Part shown: one piece after another, positions 17,942-26,826 of the stretch | Position numbering within the stretch: the first letter of the stretch is position 1 | Layout: every line of letters starts with the position of its first letter | From: Coemansia sp. RSA 1804 | Lineage: Eukaryota > Kickxellomycota > Kickxellomycetes > Kickxellales > Kickxellaceae | Length of the DNA stretch: 27,685 bases | Direction of reading: 5' to 3' | NCBI GenBank assembly: GCA_027578815.1 | Contig: JANBTH010000194.1 | Coordinates: 1 to 27,685, forward strand | Program-made: the position numbers and the translations under genes | Notes under the pieces: model-generated | Told to the model about the DNA's origin: nothing | The model's database searches: none | What the model saw: only the letters and a program-made list of their open reading frames with translations

Positions 17942-19171
17942 ATGAATCTCAAGAAATCGGTTATCCGTGTCATGATAATTGGCGCAATCGCTGCCGTCGT
18001 TGCCGCCCACAGCCAGCAAACTCACATTGACTGGAGCTCACAGTGCACCAAGGACACCGTTGTTACAAAGTGGTCCGACATCCGCAATTCTCTTGCCATC
18101 AAGCTTCCATGGAGCATTGGGGACATTGGATATGGAAACTACCAAAAGGTCGTAGCTCTTCTTGGCCGCTCCTTTAGCCTTCCTAGACAGCCCGACGCGG
18201 ACATATTCAACCAGCTGTTTAGCATTGTTGGCGCTGATGTTATGGAGGATTACATTGGCAGCATCTTCACCTCATACTGGCGCCGGCACCCGTGCCCTGT
18301 CTATCCTGCTACTTCGGATGGTTACCATGCTAACACATTCACTGAAGTCTATCAGCCAACCACCGAGACTAACTGGTATGAGGCCACTACCGAGACCAAT
18401 TGGTACGAGGCAACCACCGAGACCAACAACTACGAGGCTACCACTGAGGCCACGACTGAGACTGACGGTTACGAGGCCACCACTGAGGCCACCACCGAGA
18501 CTGACGGTTATGAGGCTACCACTGAGGCCACGACCGAGACCGACAACTACGAGGCTACCACTGAGACTGACGATTACGACGTCACAACTGTGACCAACTG
18601 TGAGACCACCGAGACTGACGGTTACGAGGCTACCACTGAGGCCACGACTGAGACTGACGGTTATGAGGCTACCACCGAGACCGACGGTTATGAGGCCACC
18701 ACCGAGGCTACCACCGAGACCGACGGCTATGAGGCTACCACCGAGGCCACGACTGAGACCGACGGTTATGAGGCCACCACTGAGGCCACGACTGAGACCG
18801 ACGGTTATGAGGCCACCACCGAGGCTACCACTGAGACCGACGGTTATGAGGCTACCACCGAGACCGACGGTTATGAGGCTACCACCGAGACCGACGGTTA
18901 TGAGGCTACCACCGAGACCGACGGTTATGAGGCTACCACCGAGGCCACGACTGAGACCGACGGTTATGAGGCCACCACTGAGGCTACCACTGAGACTGAC
19001 GGTTATGAGGCCACGACTGAGACCGATAACTACGAGGCCACTACTACTGTCGACAACTACGAGACTACACAACTGTACCACACTCGCCCTACAGTCACAG
19101 TCATCTATAACAAGTGCCCTGCTGAACCCTATGTAACCGTCGAAACCACTATTCCCGCTCCTACTCTTTAA
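17942..19171 (+). CDS. Secreted Thr/Glu/Tyr repeat protein (cell-surface or matrix type)
   Basis: This 409-residue protein has a signal peptide at 1-22 (basic start, hydrophobic MIIGAIAAVVAA core). An N-terminal domain of ~115 residues follows, which I do not recognise, with cysteines at 35 and near 118. From about residue 138 to 372 comes an array of some 20 units of TTETDGYEA, about half preceded by an extra TTEA, giving 9- and 13-residue periods. Early units are variants (NW, NN, DN). The array is broken once by DDYDVTTVTNCETTE, which adds a cysteine. The tail YHTRPTVTVIYNKCPAEPYVTVETTIPAPTL lacks the hydrophobic end of a GPI signal. Dense threonines suggest O-mannosylation, and the array is strongly acidic with one tyrosine per unit. 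It is probably a wall, spore-coat or adhesive matrix component; this is inference from composition. It is convergent with the PIMT gene. Confidence 0.8.
   Translation: MNLKKSVIRVMIIGAIAAVVAAHSQQTHIDWSSQCTKDTVVTKWSDIRNSLAIKLPWSIGDIGYGNYQKVVALLGRSFSLPRQPDADIFNQLFSIVGADVMEDYIGSIFTSYWRRHPCPVYPATSDGYHANTFTEVYQPTTETNWYEATTETNWYEATTETNNYEATTEATTETDGYEATTEATTETDGYEATTEATTETDNYEATTETDDYDVTTVTNCETTETDGYEATTEATTETDGYEATTETDGYEATTEATTETDGYEATTEATTETDGYEATTEATTETDGYEATTEATTETDGYEATTETDGYEATTETDGYEATTETDGYEATTEATTETDGYEATTEATTETDGYEATTETDNYEATTTVDNYETTQLYHTRPTVTVIYNKCPAEPYVTVETTIPAPTL
18361..19047 (+). repeat. In-frame 27/39-base minisatellite array
   Basis: About 20 copies of a 27-base unit (accgagaccgacggttatgaggct-like), many with a 12-base addition (accgaggccacg). 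Copies in the second half are nearly identical, differing mainly at third codon positions. Units in the first half are more diverged. This pattern points to expansion by unequal exchange or slippage in the distal half. Confidence 0.95.
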
Positions 19172-19332
19172 ATACTCGCCATGTTAGGTAGCTAGTCAAC
19201 TCTGGACGATTGTTAGTAACGCTTTTCTTATGACGAATTTTGCAACATTTTAGTAGATACAATATATAATGAACGTTGAGGGTCTTTATTCAGCTTATTT
19301 TTTATTTATGATACTAAAGGTAGCTACCCAAG

Positions 19333-20004
19333 CTACTCCACCCGCTGCTTGTCTTCATCGGTTAGTGGCACATATGCGACACCCATTAGATCCTTCTGCA
19401 CAATATTGCCATTGCTGTCCTTGTCATAAACGACAATCTGTTGGCTGTATTTACCGACTGGGACAAACATCCGACCAGGCGCTTTTAGCTGAGCCAGGAG
19501 CTTTTCAGGGCGTTTGGGGGAGGCAGCACCAACATGGATGCAATCGTAGGGAGCATCGGGTGGATACCCGTCTCGTCCATCGCCGGTAACCATGCGGATG
19601 CAGCCACTGCTGATCCACTCTGGATAATGCCGAGACAAGGCGGTTTGTGATTCTTTGACAAGCTCGGATATATGGTCAATCCCAACCACTTTGCCATGTT
19701 GACCAACCATTGCTGCCATGCAAGCAGTCAAGTAGCCCGATCCGCTTCCAACATCCAGCGCGTGCATTCCCGGCCTAAGGGTATCGCAAAGCCCCTCCAG
19801 AGCGTATCCGTGCATATGGGGCGCTGATATGGTTGCGCCATACCCAATGTACTGCGGCGCATCCTCGTAGGGGCTGTGAGGCGAAAAGTGCGCTCTGTCC
19901 ACGGACCGCATGGCAGAGACAACCCGCTCCGACGATATGATTTTTCGGTTGGCCAGGTTGTCAATCAGCTCATCGTTTGTCCGTCCGGAACATCTCCACG
20001 ACAT
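19333..20004 (-). CDS. PCMT1: Protein-L-isoaspartate O-methyltransferase
   Basis: The 223-residue product has the length of eukaryotic PIMT. It begins MSWRCSGRTNDELIDNLA, very like the animal enzyme start. The substrate loop GATISAPHMH is at 56-65, SAM motif I (LDVGSGSGYLTA) at 83-94, the acidic motif GIDHISELV follows, and then GDGRDGY, APYDCIHVGAA and the C-terminal LMGVAYVPLTD. The enzyme uses SAM to methylate isoaspartyl residues in aged proteins, starting their repair; it is cytosolic. It is convergent with the secreted repeat-protein gene, whose stop lies 161 bases away. No intron is needed. The gene symbol follows the animal ortholog, since the fungal name varies. Confidence 0.95.
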   Translation of the reverse strand: MSWRCSGRTNDELIDNLANRKIISSERVVSAMRSVDRAHFSPHSPYEDAPQYIGYGATISAPHMHGYALEGLCDTLRPGMHALDVGSGSGYLTACMAAMVGQHGKVVGIDHISELVKESQTALSRHYPEWISSGCIRMVTGDGRDGYPPDAPYDCIHVGAASPKRPEKLLAQLKAPGRMFVPVGKYSQQIVVYDKDSNGNIVQKDLMGVAYVPLTDEDKQRVE

Positions 20005-21094
20005 TCTTGCAAAAAGGTGTCTATAAAAAGACTCGTTTAAAAGAGTTGGGCGTAAATGTCGATACAGCTTTGAAAGCGTTAGAAAAATATATGTTTTCTA
20101 GAGTTTACATGCCTAGACAAGTTTTAATGGACTAGAGAAAAGAAAAAGGAATGCTTGGATCGAAAGACAATTCAGAGTCAATATATATTTATTGCGCATA
20201 AAACCGCGATGCATAAAATGATGCCGATTTGTTGGTTTCGAATAAACAACGAGAATTTTGTGCCAGAGTTCTTTCATGCAAAAAATGAGCCAAAACACAA
20301 ACGCAGAAACATCACATGGGCTAGCTAGATGTGTGGGTGATTTTCCGCGCTCGCACAGAAGCAGCCCTGGATAACTCAATACTGACGTCTCAAGCAATGT
20401 TTGCACGCTGGAGGAAGACAGTATTAAAACGTATTATTCACAATTCCTATGCCGCGCATAGCCACTCAAGCAACTCTTTTCAGGAAGGTTGGCTCAATGT
20501 CGACACCTCCTGATTCCAGTTTGAACCAGGTGGAGCCAGTCAACCAGACAAGTTGACCATTGCCCTTTCTTCTTTTTCAACACGTTGCGTTATGGTCTCT
20601 CCGAGAACACATTTTCAGCGCAGGCGGTCCAAACTGCCACTATTTTGGTTCTTTTTCATAAACCTTTCGTTTATTAGTATGGTTCCAGTCGGCAGAAAGT
20701 TGGGGCTCTAAATGTTGACCCAGCATACCTGATTGATAATAAATCAACCTTTTTTTGAAAAAAAAAAAACAAACAATAAGCCAAAACATAAACACTTGCA
20801 AAAATAACAACAACGCTTCCCCACACATTTTCACTCTGCTTTTGTCCAAAGCTCCTTCTTCCCCTATTTCCCCTCATTTCTGTTCTGCTTCCTGCGAATA
20901 TCATCTATCTGCTCTTCCTTCAGGTGGACGCCTTCCTTCCTTCTTTCCTTTCTTCCATGTCACGCTTTCACGTCTCGATTACACCCGAACCCGAATTCCA
21001 TCAATCTGGCACTGCAATCAAACCCCGCAACCCGCATTCCCAGACATCCACGCTCCCGCTATCGAAGGACTCGTACAACACAAGTCATCTGAAC
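20005..21094. other. Divergent intergenic region upstream of PIMT and DPM1
   Basis: About 1.1 kb without a convincing gene. The last 250 bases are strongly pyrimidine-rich (CTTCC/TTCTTTCC), typical of a fungal transcription start region for DPM1. An A-tract lies at 20758-20770. One in-frame ATG at 20957 could extend DPM1 by 46 residues, but the sequence between shows no resemblance to the family. Confidence 0.5.
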
Positions 21095-21820
21095 ATGTCG
21101 AGCAGCCACAACAAGTACTCGGTGCTCCTCCCGACGTACAATGAACGCGACAATCTGCCAATAATAACCTGGCTCCTGACCAGAATGTTCGAGGAGAACA
21201 ATCTGGACTACGAGATTATAATAATTGACGATGCAAGCCCCGATGGAACGCTCGAGGTGGCCAAGCAGCTGCAGAAGGTGTATGGCGACAACCACATAGT
21301 GCTGCGTCCGCGTACTGGGAAACTGGGTCTGGGCACAGCGTATATCCACGGGATCCAGAACGCAACAGGCAACTTTGTGATCATCATGGATGCAGACATG
21401 TCGCACCACCCAAAGGCGATTCCGGAGTTTATTCGCAAGCAGAAGGAGCGCGACTACGATATTGTTACGGGCACGCGGTACGTGAGTGGAGGCGGGGTGT
21501 ATGGATGGGACCTGCGGCGCAAGCTGACCAGTCGTGTGGCCAACTTCATTGCCGACATACTGCTTAGCCCGGGAGTGTCCGATCTCACGGGCTCCTTCCG
21601 TCTATACAAGAAGGACGTGCTCCACCAGATCATCAATGCTACCATCTCAAAGGGATACGTGTTCCAGATGGAGATGATGGTGCGCGCAAAGCAGTTCGAC
21701 TTTTCGGTGGCCGAGGTTCCTATCACCTTTGTTGATCGCGTGTATGGCGAGTCCAAGCTGGGAGCCAACGAGATTGCTGGGTACCTAAAGGGCCTCTGGT
21801 CTCTGTTTGCCTCGATATAA
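21095..21820 (+). CDS. DPM1: Dolichol-phosphate mannosyltransferase, catalytic subunit
   Basis: From the ATG at 21095 the protein has 241 residues, matching fission-yeast/animal DPM1 and starting just before the conserved KYSVLLPTYNERDNLP. It is a GT-A family 2 glycosyltransferase: the nucleotide-binding IIIDDASPDGT is at 42-52, the DXD metal site in IIMDADMSHHP at 97-106, then VTGTRYVSGGGVYGWDLRRKL, DLTGSFRLYKK, GYVFQMEM and FVDRVYGESKLG. It transfers mannose from GDP-mannose to dolichol phosphate on the ER membrane, feeding N-glycans, O-mannosylation and GPI anchors. There is no C-terminal membrane span, so it belongs to the soluble class that needs DPM2/DPM3, unlike the Saccharomyces type. 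The frame is open upstream to 20924, with an ATG at 20957. AATAAA is at 21918-21923. Confidence 0.95.
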   Translation: MSSSHNKYSVLLPTYNERDNLPIITWLLTRMFEENNLDYEIIIIDDASPDGTLEVAKQLQKVYGDNHIVLRPRTGKLGLGTAYIHGIQNATGNFVIIMDADMSHHPKAIPEFIRKQKERDYDIVTGTRYVSGGGVYGWDLRRKLTSRVANFIADILLSPGVSDLTGSFRLYKKDVLHQIINATISKGYVFQMEMMVRAKQFDFSVAEVPITFVDRVYGESKLGANEIAGYLKGLWSLFASI

Positions 21821-22224
21821 GCAATTAGTTTATATGTTTTCCTTTTGGTAGAGGATTATTAATGGCCTTTTCCAGCAGTGGCTAGAGATGGACACCAATT
21901 TACGAGCACTTTTCAGTAATAAAAAGTTGATAAATTTCAAGAAATGAAACAGTGACTTGGCTGATCAGATCACAGCGGTAATCAGACTATTATTTTTTTC
22001 TACAGCTTGTTGAATTTTTTTATTTTTCTGTTTTCTTGCCAAGTACCAAGCAACTGATCATTTTTTCGTTGGCTTTCTTTTCTCTATCTCTCTCTCGCAA
22101 CACACATATTCATTTCAATATATAGAGTTTTCCCCTCTTTCCTGTCAATTATATTACACCAACCAGGGCATCCAACCAAACGCATATCTATCTCTCGGCA
22201 GAGGCAAAGAGAGGAAACAAAAGG
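21821..22224. other. Intergenic region between DPM1 and ESF1
   Basis: About 400 AT-rich bases: the DPM1 3' UTR with AATAAA at 21918-21923, T-tracts at 21990-22060, then a CT-rich segment (tctctatctctctctcgc near 22082) likely to mark the ESF1 transcription start region. No gene seen. Confidence 0.5.
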
Positions 22225-24333
22225 ATGGCACCACCACCACAGCATGCCGACAAAAACAACAAGGGCAGCAGGGGCTCTGTAGGCAAAGTTACAACAGACC
22301 CGCGGTTCACGCATGTTCAGAATGACCCACGGTTCAGGCGGCCAAAGAAGACACAGGCCAAGGTCAAGGTGGACAAACGGTTCGCGCACATGATCAATGA
22401 CAAAGCGTTCATCGAGACGACCAAGATTGATCGGTATGGCCGGATATCGGAGGACGGTCGGGCAAAGGCGTACTTGAATAGAACGTACGATTTTGGCAGC
22501 GAGTCAGGAGACGACGACGACGACGAGGATGAGGAAGAGGGGCCACAGCAGGATGACAGCGATGGTTCTGAGGACGAAGGAAAAGATGCGTCCCAGAGCG
22601 ACGACGAGAGTTCCGAGGACGAAAGCTCTGAAGATGACGAAGGCGCGACGGCTGTGGATCGGGCGCGTGGCCGCGGTGTTGCTTCGGACGAGTCGTCGGA
22701 TTCTGACCGGGACTCCGATATCTCCGACGTAGAGTGGGGCAAGCTCGGCGGCGCGCAGGGCGAGGGGCTGAGCGATCTTGATGAGGATCCGGACGAGATC
22801 CCGCGGGGCGACGAGACCAGGCGGTTTGCCTGCATCAACATGGACTGGGACCACGTGCGTGCCGTTGATCTGCTGGCGGTGTTTAATGGGTTTACACCAG
22901 AGGGCGGGTCGGTTATCTCTGTCAGGATTTACACGTCGGACTTTGGCAAGGAGCAGATGGCCAGGGAGGAGCTTGAAGGCCCGCCGCCCGAGATGTTCAA
23001 ACGTCCGGGAGCCAAACAGTCGGACGAAGGCTCGGACGACGATAGCGATGCCTCAGACAACGAGGTGAACGAGCTGATTAGCGAGCAGGTCCGGGACACC
23101 GAGGACATTGACCAGGTGGCGCTGCGCAGGTACGAGATCCAGAAGCTGCGGTACTATTTTGCAATCGTCGAATGTGACTCCGTAGACACCGCAAAAGCCG
23201 TGTGCCAGCAGTGTGATGGCTCGGAATACGAGGCCAGCGCCAACTTCTTTGATCTTCGGTTTGTTCCCGACGAGATGGCGTTTGGCGATACGCCAAAGGA
23301 CGAGGCGATGCATGTGCCTGAGAAGTATCAGCCTCTAGAGTTTGTCACGCAGGCCTTGAAGAACTCAAAGGCCGAGATCTCGTGGGACGCCGATGCGCCA
23401 ACCAGGTCTGTTATCACCAGACGCAATTTGACACACGAGGATATTGATAACCTGGACTTTGACAGCCTGCTGGCATCCGCGTCGTCGGAGTCGGACGGAT
23501 CCGACAGCGACAGCGGTGAGCTGGCTAGGAAGCGCAGTCTTCTCCTGGGCGGTGCAGCTAAAGCCAACGACAGCGACGATGAAGACGAGGATGGCGACAC
23601 TATTGGCGACATGGAGATCACATTCACTCCAGGTCTAAGCGAATTGGCTTCCGCACGCATCGATGCTGGAGATGAGGATGAGGACGCAGAGGGCGGCAGT
23701 GCGCGTTCCAAGGAGACGCCAATGGAGCGGTTCCATCGCGTGAAGAAGGAGCGGCGTGAGCGGTGGAAGGAGATCCAGCGAAGCAAGAAGCCGGGCAGCA
23801 AAGGCAGACGTGCCAATGACGACGATAACCTGATCTCGGACAATGAGCTCGATCCGTCGGTGGCAGGCGACGCATTCTTCACGTACGGCGACGATGAAAC
23901 CGATGGTCGGTTGGCTGCTTCTGCTCGCTCGTCCGGAAAGAAGAACAAGAACAATAAGGACGGCAAGCGGTCGTCGGTTACGGAAACCAAGGCGGAGAGA
24001 AGAAAGAGATTGGAAGCCCAGGACAAGGAGCGCGCGCAACTGGAGCTGCTCCTCGATGGAACCGAGGCTGGGCGCAAGCACTTTGACATGGCCGAGATCG
24101 TCAAGGCCGAGAAGAACAGGGGCAAGAAGAATATGAAGAAGGGCCGTGGAAAGAAGGCCAACGACGCCGATCACGACGACTTTAAGCTCGACACCGCCGA
24201 CCCTCGCTTTGGTGCGCTGTACGAGTCACACAACTTTGCCATCGATCCAAACAACCCCAACTTTAAGAAGACAAAGGCAATGAACGATCTTTTGGGCGAG
24301 AGTCGCAAGCGTCGCAAGCACCTCCATCCGTAA
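22225..24333 (+). CDS. ESF1: Pre-rRNA processing protein ESF1
   Basis: The 702-residue ORF starts with the ESF1-typical TTDPRFTHVQNDPRFRRP and VDKRFAHMINDKAF, and ends with the NUC153 motif TADPRFGALYESHNFAIDPNNPNFKKT followed by a basic tail (SRKRRKHL). Between them lie long Asp/Glu/Ser tracts (about 90-200 and 270-285), an RNA-recognition-like core around FACINMDWDHVRAVDLLAVF through KLRYYFAIVECDS (about 205-330), and Lys-rich helical segments (about 495-640). ESF1 is an essential nucleolar factor of the small-subunit processome, needed for early pre-18S rRNA cleavages. The length is slightly above yeast Esf1 (628) because of acidic linkers. No intron. It sits on the same strand as DPM1, 404 bases away. 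Confidence 0.93.
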   Translation: MAPPPQHADKNNKGSRGSVGKVTTDPRFTHVQNDPRFRRPKKTQAKVKVDKRFAHMINDKAFIETTKIDRYGRISEDGRAKAYLNRTYDFGSESGDDDDDEDEEEGPQQDDSDGSEDEGKDASQSDDESSEDESSEDDEGATAVDRARGRGVASDESSDSDRDSDISDVEWGKLGGAQGEGLSDLDEDPDEIPRGDETRRFACINMDWDHVRAVDLLAVFNGFTPEGGSVISVRIYTSDFGKEQMAREELEGPPPEMFKRPGAKQSDEGSDDDSDASDNEVNELISEQVRDTEDIDQVALRRYEIQKLRYYFAIVECDSVDTAKAVCQQCDGSEYEASANFFDLRFVPDEMAFGDTPKDEAMHVPEKYQPLEFVTQALKNSKAEISWDADAPTRSVITRRNLTHEDIDNLDFDSLLASASSESDGSDSDSGELARKRSLLLGGAAKANDSDDEDEDGDTIGDMEITFTPGLSELASARIDAGDEDEDAEGGSARSKETPMERFHRVKKERRERWKEIQRSKKPGSKGRRANDDDNLISDNELDPSVAGDAFFTYGDDETDGRLAASARSSGKKNKNNKDGKRSSVTETKAERRKRLEAQDKERAQLELLLDGTEAGRKHFDMAEIVKAEKNRGKKNMKKGRGKKANDADHDDFKLDTADPRFGALYESHNFAIDPNNPNFKKTKAMNDLLGESRKRRKHLHP

Positions 24334-24501
24334 GTAAGGTTTCTTTTTATTTTATCTGGGTACTTCATTTACTTTACAGAGGATGCGTTAATTAACGGAT
24401 AAACACACGACCAAAAAAGAGAGTAAAAAATTAGAACAAAAAGAGTAACATAAAACGCAAAGATTGGGAGGGATTAAGATGTTTTTTTTTCACATGGCAA
24501 G

Positions 24502-25506
24502 CTACGACGACTTTAGTGCGGATGCAAGCGCAATATCCATTGCGCTACGAGCAAATATGTCGACTGCGGGTCCACGACTGCTGCTGGGGGCCAACGAGCC
24601 CCAGATAGAAGAAGAAGAGGAGGAAGGCGCAAGTTCCAGGGAAGCAAGCGCAACAATCGGTTTGCCATCGACCATGTCGTTTGTCTGAGTTCTGGTATAA
24701 TCGTCCGCGAATAATCCCTTGTCATCATCGTCCAATAGCCCGTGGGTTTGCTGTGCACGGATCCGATTGTGTTCGTGAGAGAGTAGTTTCCCGCCCTCCC
24801 GGTATCCACGCACAGACGGTCTTCTCGGAGGCGGCAGCAGGGGCCGCACAAAAGTATCGTATAGCCATGCGGCGCCGTTGTACTTTTGGTGCTGCGCCCA
24901 CACAAGCACGCCGATCTTGGCTATTCTGTACATTGGGAAAAGCCGCAGGATGGGACCAGCCCAGTGGTCGGCAGTGGTCAGCACGCCGTAGATGGCCCAG
25001 TACATGAGCCATTGTTTCTTATCGAGATTCGGTGCCGCGATCCCCAGCGCTTCTGTGGCCGTGCTGCTGTTGTGATCGTCGAAAGACAGCCCATCGTCGT
25101 CTCCGCCGTACTCGATCGCCAGTATCGACTGGTACGCAGGGTACGCAACGCCGATAATGTTTGTCAACAGATCCAGTGCATGTGTGTACAGATACCGCAC
25201 CGCGTATATAGTGCTTGCGGCGGCGGCCACAAAGGCCACGCTTGGCGGGATTATGCGGGTGCGCAAAAGTAGCGCAAACGTTGGGTTTATGTGCAGTCGG
25301 TGCTCGAGAACAAATGCTTGTCGGACGCAGAATGCCCGCAGTCTGACAAACAGCGGGTGGAGATGCGGCGGGAGTCTCCGTTGCATCACCAAATCGAGCT
25401 TGCCAAATACTGCGTTGGCCGCGTGTGTTGCTGGAAACTTTTCCTTGGGCACCCGCGCCACAGCTGCCAGAAACGCACTACTGGCCGTGGCTGGTGAAGA
25501 GGCCAT
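24502..25506 (-). CDS. HVA22/TB2/DP1-family ER membrane-shaping protein (Yop1/REEP-like)
   Basis: I place the start at the ATG at 25506 (334 residues); the frame extends to 25533 only from a TTG. The conserved family core lies at about 85-215: a hydrophobic hairpin (IIPPSVAFVAAAASTIYAVRY, then LLTNIIGVAYPAYQSILAIE), the short loop and KKQWLMYWAIYGVLTTADHW at 163 onward, a second hairpin (ILRLFPMYRIAKIGVLVW), and YNGAAWLYDTFVRPLL. These wedge-like hairpins curve ER tubules. Compared with Yop1 (180 residues) it has an N-terminal extension of about 85 residues and a C-terminal tail of ~115 with acidic and Ser-rich stretches. In that it resembles the longer REEP1-4 type proteins, although no microtubule-binding motif is obvious. 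AACTTACAG just before the ATG could be a 5'-UTR intron acceptor. Confidence 0.85.
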   Translation of the reverse strand: MASSPATASSAFLAAVARVPKEKFPATHAANAVFGKLDLVMQRRLPPHLHPLFVRLRAFCVRQAFVLEHRLHINPTFALLLRTRIIPPSVAFVAAAASTIYAVRYLYTHALDLLTNIIGVAYPAYQSILAIEYGGDDDGLSFDDHNSSTATEALGIAAPNLDKKQWLMYWAIYGVLTTADHWAGPILRLFPMYRIAKIGVLVWAQHQKYNGAAWLYDTFVRPLLPPPRRPSVRGYREGGKLLSHEHNRIRAQQTHGLLDDDDKGLFADDYTRTQTNDMVDGKPIVALASLELAPSSSSSSIWGSLAPSSSRGPAVDIFARSAMDIALASALKSS

Positions 25507-26103
25507 CTGTAAGTTCCGACTAACAGCGCACAAGGCAAAAAAGTCAATAATGGAAAAGGGAAAAGATTGTTGTTGTTGTTGCTGCTGCTGCTGCTGCTGT
25601 TACTTTGGCCTTCTTAGAAATGAACTGCGTTCGATGTGGGTGCGTGCGTGCGTGAGGAGGAGGCGTTGCTATCGTGAGGCTGTAGAAAGAATACAATAGA
25701 AGGGGACATAACAAGTACAAGCGAGAATAAACCACCCTCACAGAACGTTAGGCTGAGAATAGGCGCCAAGCAGTCTGGGCAATAATAAAATGAAAAAAGT
25801 AAATAAAAAGAACAAGGAAAAAAAGAATGAAATGGTGAGTTTATGTCAAACAAAAGCGGTTGGACGTTTTTCAACTATTTTTTGGAGGATTCCCTCCTTT
25901 TTTCTAACGGAAATCATGCGGCGTTCTCGCATAACAATGTGAAAATTACGAAAATAACCCGAAATCGAATTTTTATCATTTTTCAACGATTGATGATCTT
26001 TTTTTTGTATTATCTCTGCTAGTTTTTCCTTTATCTTTTTATTTGCATTTCCCAATTCTCCATGATTGTTTCTTGAGTTGTAAATCGACGACAGTATTGC
26101 AAA
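25507..26103. other. Divergent intergenic region between HVA22-family and CIA30 genes
   Basis: About 600 bases with a TTG/CTG microsatellite (25567-25600) close to the HVA22-family start and AT-rich DNA near the CIA30 start. Short open frames on both strands are low-complexity and are not credible genes. Confidence 0.5.
25567..25600. repeat. TGT/TGC trinucleotide microsatellite
   Basis: A run of TTG/TGT units passes directly into CTG/GCT units, about 60 bases upstream of the HVA22-family start codon, probably within its 5' UTR or promoter. Confidence 0.9.
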
Positions 26104-26826
26104 ATGTCGGGGTATTTGAGCCGGTCAGCAAAGGCCATCAAGGAAACGGCAACAATGATATACAACGCGGACTACATGTTCCGCGCGTTAGAGCGACCGG
26201 TGGCCTCGGTAGCGTGCAGCGGGGATCTGGACAACTGGGTGAAGGGATCGGACAGGGACATTGGCGGATTCAGCGACGTGTGGCTCGACACAACCATCTC
26301 GGGACACGCAAAGTTCCACGGATACATCTCGCAAAAGCTTCCCGAGGACACGCGGTACAAGCGGAGTGGGTACGCGATGGTCCGCACCCGGGACCCGAAG
26401 CCCGATATCCTGGGCGCAGGCACCTGGGACAGCTCGTTGTACCGGTACCTTGCCTTGAGGGTGAAGGCGGATCGGCGCAAGTACTTTGTTAACCTCAAGT
26501 CGGATACCCTGATAAACACCGATATCTACCAGCACCTTTTGCCTATTCGCACACCGGGTCGCTGGGAGACCGTTATCATCCCGTTCAATGCGTTCACCCT
26601 TACTAGCAATAGCGTTATTCTGGCTGCGCAGCCGGCGATGGCGTCGACCAAGATGGAGACGGTTGGGTTTTCTATATCCGACCGACGCGAGGGCCCGTTC
26701 AGTCTGGAGTTCGCCTGGGTCAAGGCGATCAACACTAACTTTACCTTTGGCGAGCTGTTGCGTCTGTCGTACCACACCGAGGTGACATGGAAGACGGACT
26801 TTGATAAGCTTGACAAGAGGCTCTAG
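26104..26826 (+). CDS. CIA30/NDUFAF1-like mitochondrial complex I assembly factor
   Basis: The 240-residue product matches the CIA30 family, a beta-sandwich fold. Recognisable parts are DLDNWVKGSDRDIGGFSDVWLD (about 40-62), FHGYISQKLP, SLYRYLALRVKADRRKYFVNLKSD (about 110-140), GRWETVIIPFNAFTLTS, and the late block METVGFSISDRREGPFSLEFAWVKAI (about 183-210). In Neurospora and human, CIA30/NDUFAF1 helps to build the membrane arm of NADH:ubiquinone oxidoreductase. Presence implies that the organism keeps respiratory complex I. The N-terminus is basic and amphipathic (YLSRSAKAIKETATMIYN) but not a classical cleavable presequence, so mitochondrial location is inferred from the family. AATAAA is at 26872-26877. 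Confidence 0.9.
   Translation: MSGYLSRSAKAIKETATMIYNADYMFRALERPVASVACSGDLDNWVKGSDRDIGGFSDVWLDTTISGHAKFHGYISQKLPEDTRYKRSGYAMVRTRDPKPDILGAGTWDSSLYRYLALRVKADRRKYFVNLKSDTLINTDIYQHLLPIRTPGRWETVIIPFNAFTLTSNSVILAAQPAMASTKMETVGFSISDRREGPFSLEFAWVKAINTNFTFGELLRLSYHTEVTWKTDFDKLDKRL

Noticed and set aside
18361..19047. CRISPR-like regularly spaced direct repeats
   Set aside because: Units are contiguous, without unique spacers, and code for a protein repeat in a eukaryotic-type gene.
18272..19081. Long antisense open frame (269 codons, Gly/Leu/Ser/Val repeats) opposite the repeat-protein gene
   Set aside because: A regular repeat with a length divisible by three keeps other frames open automatically. 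It has no start context or independent coding signal, and the sense frame has a signal peptide.
23328..24161. 277-codon antisense open frame within ESF1
   Set aside because: It mirrors the acidic Asp/Glu/Ser tracts as Ser/Leu/Phe runs; ESF1 on the sense strand is certain.
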